Below, piece after piece: positions 8,325-16,678 of a stretch of DNA of 64,000 nt (position 1 is the first letter of the stretch; each line of letters begins with the position of its first letter). A program made the position numbers and the translations under genes. The stretch is from NCBI GenBank assembly GCA_016930675.1, contig JAFGGG010000007.1, positions 45,541 to 109,540 on the forward strand. The letters run 5' to 3'. Below the pieces are notes generated by a model, which saw only the letters and a list, made by a program, of their open reading frames with translations, did no database searches and had not been told where the DNA came from. This stretch comes from Spirochaetales bacterium (GTDB lineage: Bacteria > Spirochaetota > Spirochaetia > SZUA-6 > RPPD01).

Positions 8325-9941
8325 TTAGAATAAACCGCTTATATTACCCTGTTTATCTATATCTATACTCATAGCGGCCGGTTGTTTGGGCAGTCCGGGC
8401 ATAGTCATGACATTACCCGTGTAAACAACAATAAAACCGGCTCCTGCGGACAGTTTGGCGGACGATACATGAATAATAAAATTTTCAGGGCGCCCCGGCT
8501 TTTTGGGATTGTCGCTTAACGAAGCCGGGGTTTTAGCCATGCACACGGGAAGCCCGGAGAATCCCATCTTTTCAATCTGCTTTATTTTTTTTAAGGCTTC
8601 GGAAGAGTATTCCACTCCGTCCGCGCCGTAGATTTTAGTGGCTATGATTTCAATTTTTTCTTTAATGCTCTTTTCCAGCTCATACAGCACTTGAAATTTT
8701 GAGGGCCCTTTACAGACACTTACCATGCTTTGGGCCAGTTCCAGACCGCCTTGTCCCCCTGCCTCGCGAAAATCGGTGATAACGGCCTGGATCCCATTGT
8801 CCGTGCATTGTTTTTTTAATTTTTCCAGCTCTTCGACCGAATCATCCAAAAACTTATTGATTGAAATAACCACAGGCAGCTTAAACCGCTTTAAGTTTTC
8901 AACATGTTTTAGAATATTTTCCATTCCATGGAGTTTATATGCCCTTTTTGTCACCACAAGAACCGCAGCCGCGGGCTTTAATCCGGCCAGCCTGCACTTG
9001 ATATTGAAAAACTTCTCCGCGCCCAGATCGGCTCCGAATCCCGCTTCCGTAATCACATAATCCGCGAGCTTTAAGGCCATTTTTGTGGCCACAATCGTAT
9101 TGCAGCCGTGGGCGATATTGGCAAAAGGCCCTCCATGAACAAAAACCGGAGTCCCCTCAATACTCTGTACCAGATTGGGAAGCAATGCGTTTTTTAAAAG
9201 AGCTGTCATGGCCCCCTGCACACCCAGATCCCCGGCTCTGATAAACCCCCCCAGGGAATCGTATCCCACAATTATATTCGCAATTTTTTCCTTTAGCTCA
9301 TTGAGATCGCCTGAAAGGCAGAGTACGGCCATGATCTCCGAAGCCGCGGTAATTTCAAAACCGTCCTCACGCATAACTCCGTTACGGCCCTGTTCTCCAA
9401 GACCTATGATAATATTCCGCAGAGAGCGGTCGTTCATGTCCATTACGCGCTTCCAGACAATACGGCGCGGATGCAGTTCCGGAAGATTTTTTTGGTGAAT
9501 ATGGTTGTCTATGGCAGCGGAAAGCAGATTGTGCGCCATGGTAACAGCGTGCAGATCTCCCGTAAAGTGGAGGTTAATATCTTCCATGGGCAGAACCTGT
9601 GAGTATCCTCCTCCGGCCGCTCCACCTTTAACACCCATGCACGGCCCCAGTGAGGGCTCGCGGATGGCTATCACGGTTTTTTTACCGATGTGCGTCAGGG
9701 CCTGACCAAGCCCGATGGTATTGGTGGTTTTGCCTTCTCCCATGGGGGTAGGAGTCATGGCGCTGACCAGAATCAGACGGCCGTCGGCATTCTCATTCAG
9801 ACGATCAAAAATCTTAAGCGGCACCTTGGCCATGTATCTGCCGTAAGGAATAATCTCATCCGCACCAAGACCAATCTTTTGGGCGACCTGAGTAATGGGC
9901 TGCATGATAGCTGAACGCGCAATGTCAATATCCGATATCAT
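8325..9941 (-). CDS. fhs: Formate-tetrahydrofolate ligase
   Basis: 538 residues, slightly shorter than the usual ~556. It activates formate with ATP to 10-formyl-tetrahydrofolate, the first folate step of the methyl branch. The nucleotide loop TPTPMGEGKTT lies near residues 63-73, followed by the family signature REPSLGPCMGVKGGAAGGGYSQV (quoted in two parts: REPSLGPCMG, VKGGAAGGG). The 23-base gap to the upstream gene and 30-base gap downstream fit one transcript. The rest of the folate branch (folD, metF, formate dehydrogenase) is not in this window. Confidence 0.96.
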   Translation of the reverse strand: MISDIDIARSAIMQPITQVAQKIGLGADEIIPYGRYMAKVPLKIFDRLNENADGRLILVSAMTPTPMGEGKTTNTIGLGQALTHIGKKTVIAIREPSLGPCMGVKGGAAGGGYSQVLPMEDINLHFTGDLHAVTMAHNLLSAAIDNHIHQKNLPELHPRRIVWKRVMDMNDRSLRNIIIGLGEQGRNGVMREDGFEITAASEIMAVLCLSGDLNELKEKIANIIVGYDSLGGFIRAGDLGVQGAMTALLKNALLPNLVQSIEGTPVFVHGGPFANIAHGCNTIVATKMALKLADYVITEAGFGADLGAEKFFNIKCRLAGLKPAAAVLVVTKRAYKLHGMENILKHVENLKRFKLPVVISINKFLDDSVEELEKLKKQCTDNGIQAVITDFREAGGQGGLELAQSMVSVCKGPSKFQVLYELEKSIKEKIEIIATKIYGADGVEYSSEALKKIKQIEKMGFSGLPVCMAKTPASLSDNPKKPGRPENFIIHVSSAKLSAGAGFIVVYTGNVMTMPGLPKQPAAMSIDIDKQGNISGLF

Positions 9942-9964
9942 CCCTGGCTTCCTGTTTTTAGATC

Positions 9965-11122
9965 CTAACCTAGCTTTGGTATTCCGAAGCTTCCCAGAAT
10001 ACCGATAATGTTCTCATTACTTAATATGTGTTGATTATGATATTCCAGCAGTATTTTCATTTCAAAATTAAAACGAATGCCGGGCGTCTGTGCCAACTTT
10101 TTATTCTTATCCGATAAGAGGATAATATCTTGGTCAGAGAGTTTTTCACCTTGTTTTATCTTTTCCGTAATTCCTTTATGATCCGAAAAAACCGGTTTTT
10201 CACTTGAAAGCGTTCCCGTGACGGTTTTATCATCATCATTCACTTCAATACGACAATCAAACACATAGTCGAGGCCGAGCCCCGGCTGCTTTGCCTCCGA
10301 AAACAGATGGAGGGCCGGCGTAATCAAACCTATCTTGTATCCCATCACCTTCAATGTCTGAACGAGCTCCATGGTGTCCGGTGTCACCGAAAAACAAGCA
10401 CTCAATTTCTCAATCACTTCCACAGACAGACCCTCAAGATACTCCACGCTTTTTTGCATAGCGGCCAATGCATCGCCTGCATAATAAGATATGGCGGATG
10501 ATTTTATACCCGTTTGCTTCATAATTTCTGCGATAAGCTCCCTGGGAATAAAACTGTTCCGGATATCAAAAAGAATAATCCGCTTCTGTTTATTAAAAAC
10601 ATCCTCATCCTGGAACATGGTGCTTATACCCATGGCGGACATATGCTCTTTGAGAACATCTTTCAGGTTTTTTACGGGAAGAGAAGAACGACTGATATCT
10701 GTCTGAAGCTCCATGAGAAAAATGTCCGCTCTGGCCACCATCTGCGAGAATTCAATATTGATATTATAATTGCTGAGAGTTTTGGATATCTCCGCTATTA
10801 TCCCCGGTTTATCGTATCCCAACAGAATGAGCAGCAGGTTTTTCTTTTCCGCGCTTCTGGCAACAGGCGAATATTTATCGATAAAAAGCTTTACATCAGT
10901 TTCTTCGGAAATGGTCCCGATAATCTCTTTAAACCTCTCGAATTTCACGCCGGCTGCCGTTAAATCAACGACCAGGAATATGGTAAACAATCCGTGCATA
11001 ACATCCTGACGCAGGTCGACGATATTGCCGTTGACCTTTGAAATCGGAGTGGTAATTTTACCCACAAGACCGACAGCGTCATTCCCTGTTCCGTATACAA
11101 TAAAGAGTTTTTGTTTTTCCAT
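9965..11122 (-). CDS. Two ACT domains plus a degenerate SerB-like (HAD) domain
   Basis: 385 residues and first gene of the Wood-Ljungdahl operon. Residues ~5-85 and ~95-170 look like two ACT domains (KNLLLILLGYDKPGIIAEISKTL is the second; ACT domains bind amino acids). Residues ~185-385 follow the phosphoserine phosphatase layout, but key residues are gone: the DxD nucleophile motif reads FDIRNSF (second Asp replaced by Arg), the SGG motif reads LITPAL, and GDGxND reads LSDKNKK. Catalysis is therefore unlikely. I infer a ligand-sensing or regulatory protein derived from ACT-ACT-SerB. What it senses and whether it acts on the operon is unknown. Confidence 0.75.
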   Translation of the reverse strand: MEKQKLFIVYGTGNDAVGLVGKITTPISKVNGNIVDLRQDVMHGLFTIFLVVDLTAAGVKFERFKEIIGTISEETDVKLFIDKYSPVARSAEKKNLLLILLGYDKPGIIAEISKTLSNYNINIEFSQMVARADIFLMELQTDISRSSLPVKNLKDVLKEHMSAMGISTMFQDEDVFNKQKRIILFDIRNSFIPRELIAEIMKQTGIKSSAISYYAGDALAAMQKSVEYLEGLSVEVIEKLSACFSVTPDTMELVQTLKVMGYKIGLITPALHLFSEAKQPGLGLDYVFDCRIEVNDDDKTVTGTLSSEKPVFSDHKGITEKIKQGEKLSDQDIILLSDKNKKLAQTPGIRFNFEMKILLEYHNQHILSNENIIGILGSFGIPKLG

Positions 11123-11153
11123 TTTTCTTCTCCACAGAACTTGGTAAGCAGTT

Positions 11154-11183
11154 ATTATCTCTTTTGAAAAGGGATCTTGTCAA
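11154..11183 (-). promoter_or_regulatory. Sigma-70-type promoter of the Wood-Ljungdahl operon
   Basis: On the minus strand, TTGACA (11178-11183) is followed 18 bases later by GATAAT (11154-11159), 30 bases before the ACT-protein ATG at 11122. The -35 is perfect and the -10 matches five of six. Nothing comparable was seen before the later genes, so it probably drives the whole operon through acsC. Confidence 0.7.
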
Positions 11184-11221
11184 GCGAGTTTTTTCACCGG
11201 CACCGCTATTGAGAAATGATA

Positions 11222-11249
11222 TTGCGAAATAGTGATTATAATGTATAAT
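11222..11249 (+). promoter_or_regulatory. Putative promoter of the J-domain gene
   Basis: TTGCGA (11222-11227), a 16-base spacer, then TATAAT (11244-11249), 31 bases ahead of the ATG at 11281. It is divergent from the operon promoter, so both lie in one 158-base control region. Confidence 0.5.
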
Positions 11250-11280
11250 AAGGCCTAGATCACATGCGGGGTGATATCAT

Positions 11281-11949
11281 ATGCTGACCGATTATCAAAT
11301 CCTACGCATCAACGAAAACGCCGATATTTCCACAATTAAAAGCGCGTATAGAAAACTCGTCAAAAAGATCCATCCGGATGTGACAAACGCTACATTTGAA
11401 AAGCACCTGTTGCTCATTCAAATCAACCGGGCCTATGAACGGCTTATGAAAAACAAAAAAGCAATACCGGCCGGCGACACAAAAGCAAAGCGGCACCGAC
11501 ACCCGGCCACTGTCAGCGCCGCACAAACAGCCCGGACGGCAAACCAAACTCCGCCCCGGTCCCAGAAGACAGGCGCAGTAATCAAGCATAAAGATCCGGC
11601 TTACGCGTTTTATAAAACGGGCATGAACTGTTTTATGAAAATCCATCCTTCGCAATGGCACATAGAAGTTTCTGCCGTAATGGATGCACCTGGCGAGAAA
11701 GACATGCGGGAACTGGAGAAAATTAAAACCAAGGTCAAGAACCTGGTAAAGCTGTTTCCCAAGGCCTACTACTATTTCAGCATCGTGGTGCATGAATACC
11801 CTGACAGCGTATGGCACAGGGATGCCAAGCGCAAAATGACCCTGATCGAGGAGCGCACATTACTATACAAAAAAATCATCGAATCGTTTACCGAACACGC
11901 CAAAACCGTGCCGCGGGTGAACAGGATGTTTTTTAATAAGAGAAGTTAA
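11281..11949 (+). CDS. J-domain (DnaJ-like) protein
   Basis: 222 residues. Residues 1-58 form a J domain with helix II basic residues, the HPD tripeptide (KKIHPDVTN) and helix III, so it can stimulate a DnaK ATPase. Residues ~60-100 are a charged, Ala/Pro/Gln-rich linker. The C-terminal ~120 residues are not the zinc or substrate-binding domains of true DnaJ and I do not recognise them. It is therefore a type-III J protein with an unknown client. It is transcribed away from the acetogenesis operon; a link to metalloenzyme assembly is only a possibility. Confidence 0.8.
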   Translation: MLTDYQILRINENADISTIKSAYRKLVKKIHPDVTNATFEKHLLLIQINRAYERLMKNKKAIPAGDTKAKRHRHPATVSAAQTARTANQTPPRSQKTGAVIKHKDPAYAFYKTGMNCFMKIHPSQWHIEVSAVMDAPGEKDMRELEKIKTKVKNLVKLFPKAYYYFSIVVHEYPDSVWHRDAKRKMTLIEERTLLYKKIIESFTEHAKTVPRVNRMFFNKRS

Positions 11950-11963
11950 ATTAGAATAAATGT

Positions 11964-12548
11964 TTAAAAAGAACGAACGGCGCGTACATAGAACTTTAAG
12001 CCCTTATTGTAACCTGTGATAACACCATGGCCGAATTGCTTTTTACACGCATGGAATGTATTTTTCTCAGACGACGACCAATAATTGTAGTCGACAAATC
12101 CGCCGACACCTTTTAATTTAAGATTTTCATATATTTCATTAAGCTCATCCTCTGATGGTAAAAACCAGTCACTGTAGCCTGCAATTGTAAGATCATCACA
12201 TAATTTAGCCGCATAACTTCCATCACCCTGTTTTAATACGATAGCCGCGGTATTGTCCTTACCTGTTCCAATCACAGTTGCCATTGCTCCTGTCGTCATA
12301 AAACTTCCGTTATGCCATCGCATGCTCGTACTCTGATCGCCGGGAGCCGCTTCCATATATTTCCAACCATCTGTATCGGCGTTCGGATTTATATAAAATA
12401 TCAAACCGCCCGCAGGACCTGTATCCCGTAAATTAAGATTGTAGGTGTCAAGATAACCCGATGCTATCGGATTTTTTGGTGCTTCCGGACAGGCAGTAAG
12501 CGATAATAGGAGTCCTGTTACTATCAATGTAAAAATTACTTTTTTCAT
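11964..12548 (-). CDS. Exported lipoprotein with DUF1566-like (Lcl) domain
   Basis: 194 residues. A signal peptide ends in the lipobox LSLTAC (Cys about residue 20). The mature part has the DUF1566 hallmarks: RDTGPAGGLIFYINP, a Trp-rich core with WFLPSEDELNEIY, NYWSSSE, and a closing YVRAVRSF. The fold is related to formylglycine-generating-enzyme/C-type-lectin-like domains and is common as surface proteins in spirochaetes and others. No enzymatic residues are recognisable. The gene is convergent with the J-domain gene (14-base gap). Function is unknown; a surface-binding role is inferred. Confidence 0.75.
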   Translation of the reverse strand: MKKVIFTLIVTGLLLSLTACPEAPKNPIASGYLDTYNLNLRDTGPAGGLIFYINPNADTDGWKYMEAAPGDQSTSMRWHNGSFMTTGAMATVIGTGKDNTAAIVLKQGDGSYAAKLCDDLTIAGYSDWFLPSEDELNEIYENLKLKGVGGFVDYNYWSSSEKNTFHACKKQFGHGVITGYNKGLKFYVRAVRSF

Positions 12549-12788
12549 AACTCCTCCTTAAACATTATTATCAAAATTTAAACTACAAGGCTTCTTATTA
12601 TATGTAAAGTTAAAATTTATCGGTTTGGATATAAAATAGAATATATAAAGTTCAAATTTTTAAGATTTTTCAGGCTCAAGAACAGCAAAATATTCCGCAT
12701 AGACAAAACTTATAAATATGTATATGGAATAAATCCTTACGTTTTTATTCCCCGGCACGTTCGAATTCTTTCTGCATTCCCGCAGTAA

Positions 12789-14366
12789 TTATTTTACAAT
12801 CCACTCTTCGGCTAATGTAATTTTTTGAATGCCGCCATTTTCATATACAACAACTTCAGCCCCGGCTTTTAACACCCTGCCAGTGTCATTTTTCCAGTTT
12901 TCAGCCAATGTGAATTTTTGAATTTTACCGTTTTCATGAACAACTATTTCGGTCCCGCCTTTTAAAACCCTACCATTAGCTTCTTTCCAGTTCTCCGCTA
13001 ATGTGAATTTTTGAAATTTGCCATTTTCATGAAAAAGTACTTCAGTCCCGTCTTGATAAACCATACCATTAGTATCTTTCCAGTTTTCAGCTAATGTGCA
13101 TTTTTGCAGCCTGCCGGTTTCATAATAAACTACTTCAGTACCTGCTTTAAGAAAAAAACCGTTGGAACTTTTCCAGTTTTCAGCTAAGGTACATTTTTGA
13201 AGATTACCCTTTTTATGAAAAAAGACTCCAGCCCCGGCTTTTAAAACAGTGCCATCAGTGCATATAAAGTTTTCTGCCAATGTGCATTTTTGAACCATAC
13301 CGGTTTCATAATAAACCAGGTCAGTCCCGCCTTTATAAACCATACCATTAATATCTTTCCAGTTTTCAGCTAATGTATATTTTTGGGTACTGCCGGTTTC
13401 ATATGCAATCAATTCAGTCCCGGCTTTATAGATCCTCCCATGATCATCTATCCAATTCTGAGCCAATGTGAGCTTTTGAAGTCTGCCGGTTTCATATATA
13501 ATTATTTCAGTCCCGGCCTTTACGACCATGCCGTTAACTTCTTTCCAGTTTTTAGCCAATGTACATTTTTGAATCTTACCATTTCCATGTAATGCTACTT
13601 CGGTCCCTGCCTTTAACACTATATTGTTATGCGCTTGCCAATTTTCGGCTATTGTACATTTATGAAGACTGCCGGTTTCATATGCAACTACTTCAGTCCC
13701 GGCCTTTAAGACCATGCCCTGAATATATTTCCAGTTTTCAGCTATTGTATATTTTTGAAGACCGCCATTTTCATATAAAACTACCTCAGTCCCGCCTTTT
13801 ACGACCATACCCTTAGGATGTTTCCAGTTTTCAGCTATGGTAACATGCTGAGGTTTTCCATTTTCATAAAGAAACACTTTAGTTCCGGCTTTTAAAATCA
13901 TACCGTTATAATGTTTCCAATTCTCGGCAAGTGTAAATTCTTTTATCATTTTATTCGGATGAAATAAAACTTCTGTGCCGGATTTATAAATGTGGTTCTC
14001 ATTATCCATCCAATTTTTAGAAAGCGTCATTCCACGCAGTGATCCATTTTCATGAAAGTACACGCTAGTTCCGGATTTGGCCGTCATGCCGTTTTGAGTT
14101 ATCCAATCTTCGGCAAGCGTCACCTTTTTCAAGGTCTGATCTTCATACAGCTCTATTTCTGTACCGGCCCTGCAGATCATTCCGTTTGGGGCAGCCCAGT
14201 CGTCCCGTATGATAAACCTTTTATAATTTCTGCTCGCATAATATTCTACTATCGAATTACTCTTCAGGGTGATGCCTTGAAAAATGTCTTTATCTTGAGC
14301 AAAGGAAAACGATGATATCAAGAATTGTATGATAATTATAACAATAATTATTTTAATATTTTTCAT
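12789..14366 (-). CDS. Exported protein of fifteen 31-residue tandem repeats
   Basis: 525 residues. A signal peptide (residues 1-23, ...SSFSFAQ) is followed by fifteen full repeats of about 31 residues and a partial one. The consensus is T-L-A-E-N-W-K-x3-G-M-V-x-K-A-G-T-E-V-x2-Y-E-x-G-x-L-Q-K. The Y-E-N-G segment recalls MORN_2-type hairpins, so a repetitive beta structure is likely. The repeats are about 93 bp in DNA but have drifted, so they are old. A paralogue is encoded at 46839-48515. I cannot assign a function; a periplasmic or surface scaffold is plausible. Confidence 0.8.
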   Translation of the reverse strand: MKNIKIIIVIIIIQFLISSFSFAQDKDIFQGITLKSNSIVEYYASRNYKRFIIRDDWAAPNGMICRAGTEIELYEDQTLKKVTLAEDWITQNGMTAKSGTSVYFHENGSLRGMTLSKNWMDNENHIYKSGTEVLFHPNKMIKEFTLAENWKHYNGMILKAGTKVFLYENGKPQHVTIAENWKHPKGMVVKGGTEVVLYENGGLQKYTIAENWKYIQGMVLKAGTEVVAYETGSLHKCTIAENWQAHNNIVLKAGTEVALHGNGKIQKCTLAKNWKEVNGMVVKAGTEIIIYETGRLQKLTLAQNWIDDHGRIYKAGTELIAYETGSTQKYTLAENWKDINGMVYKGGTDLVYYETGMVQKCTLAENFICTDGTVLKAGAGVFFHKKGNLQKCTLAENWKSSNGFFLKAGTEVVYYETGRLQKCTLAENWKDTNGMVYQDGTEVLFHENGKFQKFTLAENWKEANGRVLKGGTEIVVHENGKIQKFTLAENWKNDTGRVLKAGAEVVVYENGGIQKITLAEEWIVK

Positions 14367-14485
14367 ATGAGATCCTCATTACAATTTTTATTGGATAGTT
14401 AACATATAATATCCAGTATTAAATCCTTTATCTTTTATAATATCACTTAAAAAAGTAAAATTCTGATATTTTTTCAACTCAGATT

Positions 14486-15028
14486 TTATTCCCCGATATA
14501 TTCAGAGTTTTTCCATATTCCCGTTATAATTTTTCCGGATGAGTACGTAAAAGTCCCCTTCCCATTGTATTCATTGTTTTTCCATTCACCTTGGTATTTG
14601 TCGCCATTAGCATAGTAAAAGGTTCCGTATCCATGAGCTTTACTGTCTTTCCATTCCCCCTCATATTTATCTCCATTAGCAAAGTAGAAGGTTCCATTGC
14701 CATTGGCTTTATTGTCCTGCCACTCACCATCATATATATCGCCGTTAGCAAAATAGAAAATACCCACTCCGGACATTTTGTTGTTTTTCCACTCGCCTTC
14801 GTACCTGCTGCCTTGCCATTTACCTGAATTAAAATAAAAGATGCCTTTCCCATTCAGCATATAATTTTGCCACTCACCGATATATAAATCGCCATTATTG
14901 TATTGATACGTGCCCTCACCATCCCTGCAGGTCCCTTTAATGCAGTTACCGATAAGAAAACAATCTGATAATGTGATTAACAAAACAGGCACGATCAGAA
15001 TAATCGGAATATTAATTTTTATACTCAC
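14486..15028 (-). CDS. Exported MORN-repeat protein
   Basis: 180 residues starting GTG. The hydrophobic N-terminus ends LLITLSDC, a likely lipobox. It is followed by about six MORN repeats (for example YEGEWKDSKAHGYGTFYYANGD), each of 23 residues with the YxGEWxxxxxxGxGxxxxxxG pattern. MORN repeats form extended beta-hairpins and often bind membranes or partners. The AGGA serving the GTG start lies inside the 24-bp dispersed repeat at 15033-15056. It is codirectional with the 31-residue-repeat gene (119-base gap). Function unknown. Confidence 0.8.
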   Translation of the reverse strand: MSIKINIPIILIVPVLLITLSDCFLIGNCIKGTCRDGEGTYQYNNGDLYIGEWQNYMLNGKGIFYFNSGKWQGSRYEGEWKNNKMSGVGIFYFANGDIYDGEWQDNKANGNGTFYFANGDKYEGEWKDSKAHGYGTFYYANGDKYQGEWKNNEYNGKGTFTYSSGKIITGIWKNSEYIGE

Positions 15029-15032
15029 CTTT

Positions 15033-15056
15033 GTGTCCTCCGTGAGCTCTGTGAGA
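15033..15056. repeat. 24-bp dispersed repeat, copy 2
   Basis: Inverse of the copy at 2548-2571 (22 of 24 bases the same). It lies immediately before the GTG of the MORN gene and supplies its AGGA ribosome site. Confidence 0.6.
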
Positions 15057-15104
15057 CTCTTTTCTAATTTTTGTACAAGCCCCTTTATTATCAGCAGATA
15101 GTAA

Positions 15105-16172
15105 TTACGGCAAAACAGAATCTATCACAGTATTAACCGTGACATGGCCGTTAAAATCGAGCGTGAAGGCGTTATTCAATATGTTCGAGCTGTAATAATC
15201 TCCAGTTAAATGCCTTTTATCTCCATTAATATCATTATAAGAATAGAGATAATAGGTGCCCGGATGAATATTGTTAAACGTGAAGGTCTTTGTGTTGACG
15301 GGAAGAAATATGCACTTGGAGATATATTTCAAATTTTCCTCCTTATAACTGTATCCTTCAAACAGAGATTTTGTTGTCAGCACTAAAAAGATTTCATGCT
15401 TTTTTTCAACTTTCAATTTTTTATCAATAGAAATATTAACGGTAACCTTTCCCACATACGGTTGTGATAAGGAATTATAGGGATCTTTTTTCAGATCGAA
15501 GTATATACTCTCATGCATGTCTTTAAACACATCGGAAAAGTCTTTTACCATGACCGGCTGGGGATAGTTGAAATGCGCTATGGCAGCTTGCGCGGAACTG
15601 CGATCACTTAATTTGGCTTCCCACCTGGAATGAAGCTGCAAAGGCTTAACGCTGTTAAACTTATTTGTATACACCTCCATCAACAATTCATCTTTTTTAA
15701 AGGTAAATTCCGTATACGCCCGCTCATCACCGGATTGAAAATCGCAAAATTTATAGTAGCCTTTGGATTCATTTACTACTTCAATTACCTCATACGTTAC
15801 ACATCCCTTGTTTTTAAAAACACCGTAAGTCCGCATGGCCACTTTTAACCTGTTATCATGCTTTACAATAAAAAAGGTGATATCGTTGTTAGTATCGGGA
15901 TCAAGTGAGGTGTATTGCGATACCTGTGCGGCGGAAACCGGCCTGAAATCCACATACCACATCGGGAAACTGCCCGCCGGTGTATCGGAAAAAACAGGAC
16001 CGCTCCATAATCCCGGAATTCTTACTAAAAATCCGAAGCCAAGAACACCACTATCATTGGTTCCAGCAATGTCGGAACCGCTGCTCACACTTACGCATTG
16101 CGGGAATAAAAGCAAAAGAAAAACAGAGATAATAGATGGTAACAACAACCCAGGTTTATTTTTTATAATCAT
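15105..16172 (-). CDS. Lipoprotein of unknown function
   Basis: 355 residues from the ATG at 16172, chosen because AAGGAGTG lies 7 bases before it; an upstream ATG at 16205 has no such site. The signal peptide ends LLLLFPQC, a lipobox. The body has no motif I recognise. Residues ~255-355 (VGKVTVNISIDKKLKV...GTYYLYSYNDINGDKR) look like a beta-sandwich with the D-x-N-G-D signature seen in calcium- or carbohydrate-associated domains. It is 76 bases upstream of the MORN gene on the same strand. Confidence 0.7.
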   Translation of the reverse strand: MIIKNKPGLLLPSIISVFLLLLFPQCVSVSSGSDIAGTNDSGVLGFGFLVRIPGLWSGPVFSDTPAGSFPMWYVDFRPVSAAQVSQYTSLDPDTNNDITFFIVKHDNRLKVAMRTYGVFKNKGCVTYEVIEVVNESKGYYKFCDFQSGDERAYTEFTFKKDELLMEVYTNKFNSVKPLQLHSRWEAKLSDRSSAQAAIAHFNYPQPVMVKDFSDVFKDMHESIYFDLKKDPYNSLSQPYVGKVTVNISIDKKLKVEKKHEIFLVLTTKSLFEGYSYKEENLKYISKCIFLPVNTKTFTFNNIHPGTYYLYSYNDINGDKRHLTGDYYSSNILNNAFTLDFNGHVTVNTVIDSVLP

Positions 16173-16290
16173 GGTATCACTCCTTTCAATAAAACCATAG
16201 TACACTATGAAGGTGCGGTCAAATTTTTTCTATTTTATCGAATATTGTTTCGGATGAGAAATGAATAAGAAGATTTAAAAAGAATATAAA

Positions 16291-16668
16291 ATGCCAATCG
16301 ATATTTCACTAGATATAGAAAACGATATTATAACCAGAACCGTCAGAGGTCTGGTGAGTACCGAAGAATTAGTGAAGAGTATTGAAACCGTACTGAATCA
16401 CCCTGACTTCCATCCGGGCATGAAGAGTCTGACGGACCTGAGCCAAGCAACTCATCATACAGATAGTGAAGACATACAGAAAATTGCGATGCTCATATCC
16501 CAAAATATTAAAAAAATCAAGGGCGGTAAAGCCGCGGCCGTAGTCTCGAAAAAGATTTCCTTCGGAATGATGCGCATGCTGCAAAATTACACTTCGGGAA
16601 TTCCTTTTGAAATCGAAATCTTTTACAATATCGAAGAAGCTAAAAAATGGTTGGGAATACAGAGTTGA
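16291..16668 (+). CDS. SpoIIAA-like / STAS-fold protein
   Basis: 125 residues, no signal peptide. The pattern of a first strand (MPIDISLDIENDIITRTV), a helix, VSKKISFGMMRML and the end FEIEIFYNIEEAKKWL matches small SpoIIAA-like single-domain proteins. These are usually anti-anti-sigma or lipid-binding relatives with no known activity. The next ORF (16679 on) is a decayed sensor kinase on the same strand, so the two may once have worked together. A distant similar protein is at 25291. Confidence 0.6.
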   Translation: MPIDISLDIENDIITRTVRGLVSTEELVKSIETVLNHPDFHPGMKSLTDLSQATHHTDSEDIQKIAMLISQNIKKIKGGKAAAVVSKKISFGMMRMLQNYTSGIPFEIEIFYNIEEAKKWLGIQS

Positions 16669-16678
16669 TTATAGGGTA

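Noticed and set aside
12549..12788. Possible riboswitch or small RNA in the 240-base gap after the DUF1566 gene
   Set aside because: Only AT-rich sequence; no conserved stem or known riboswitch core found.
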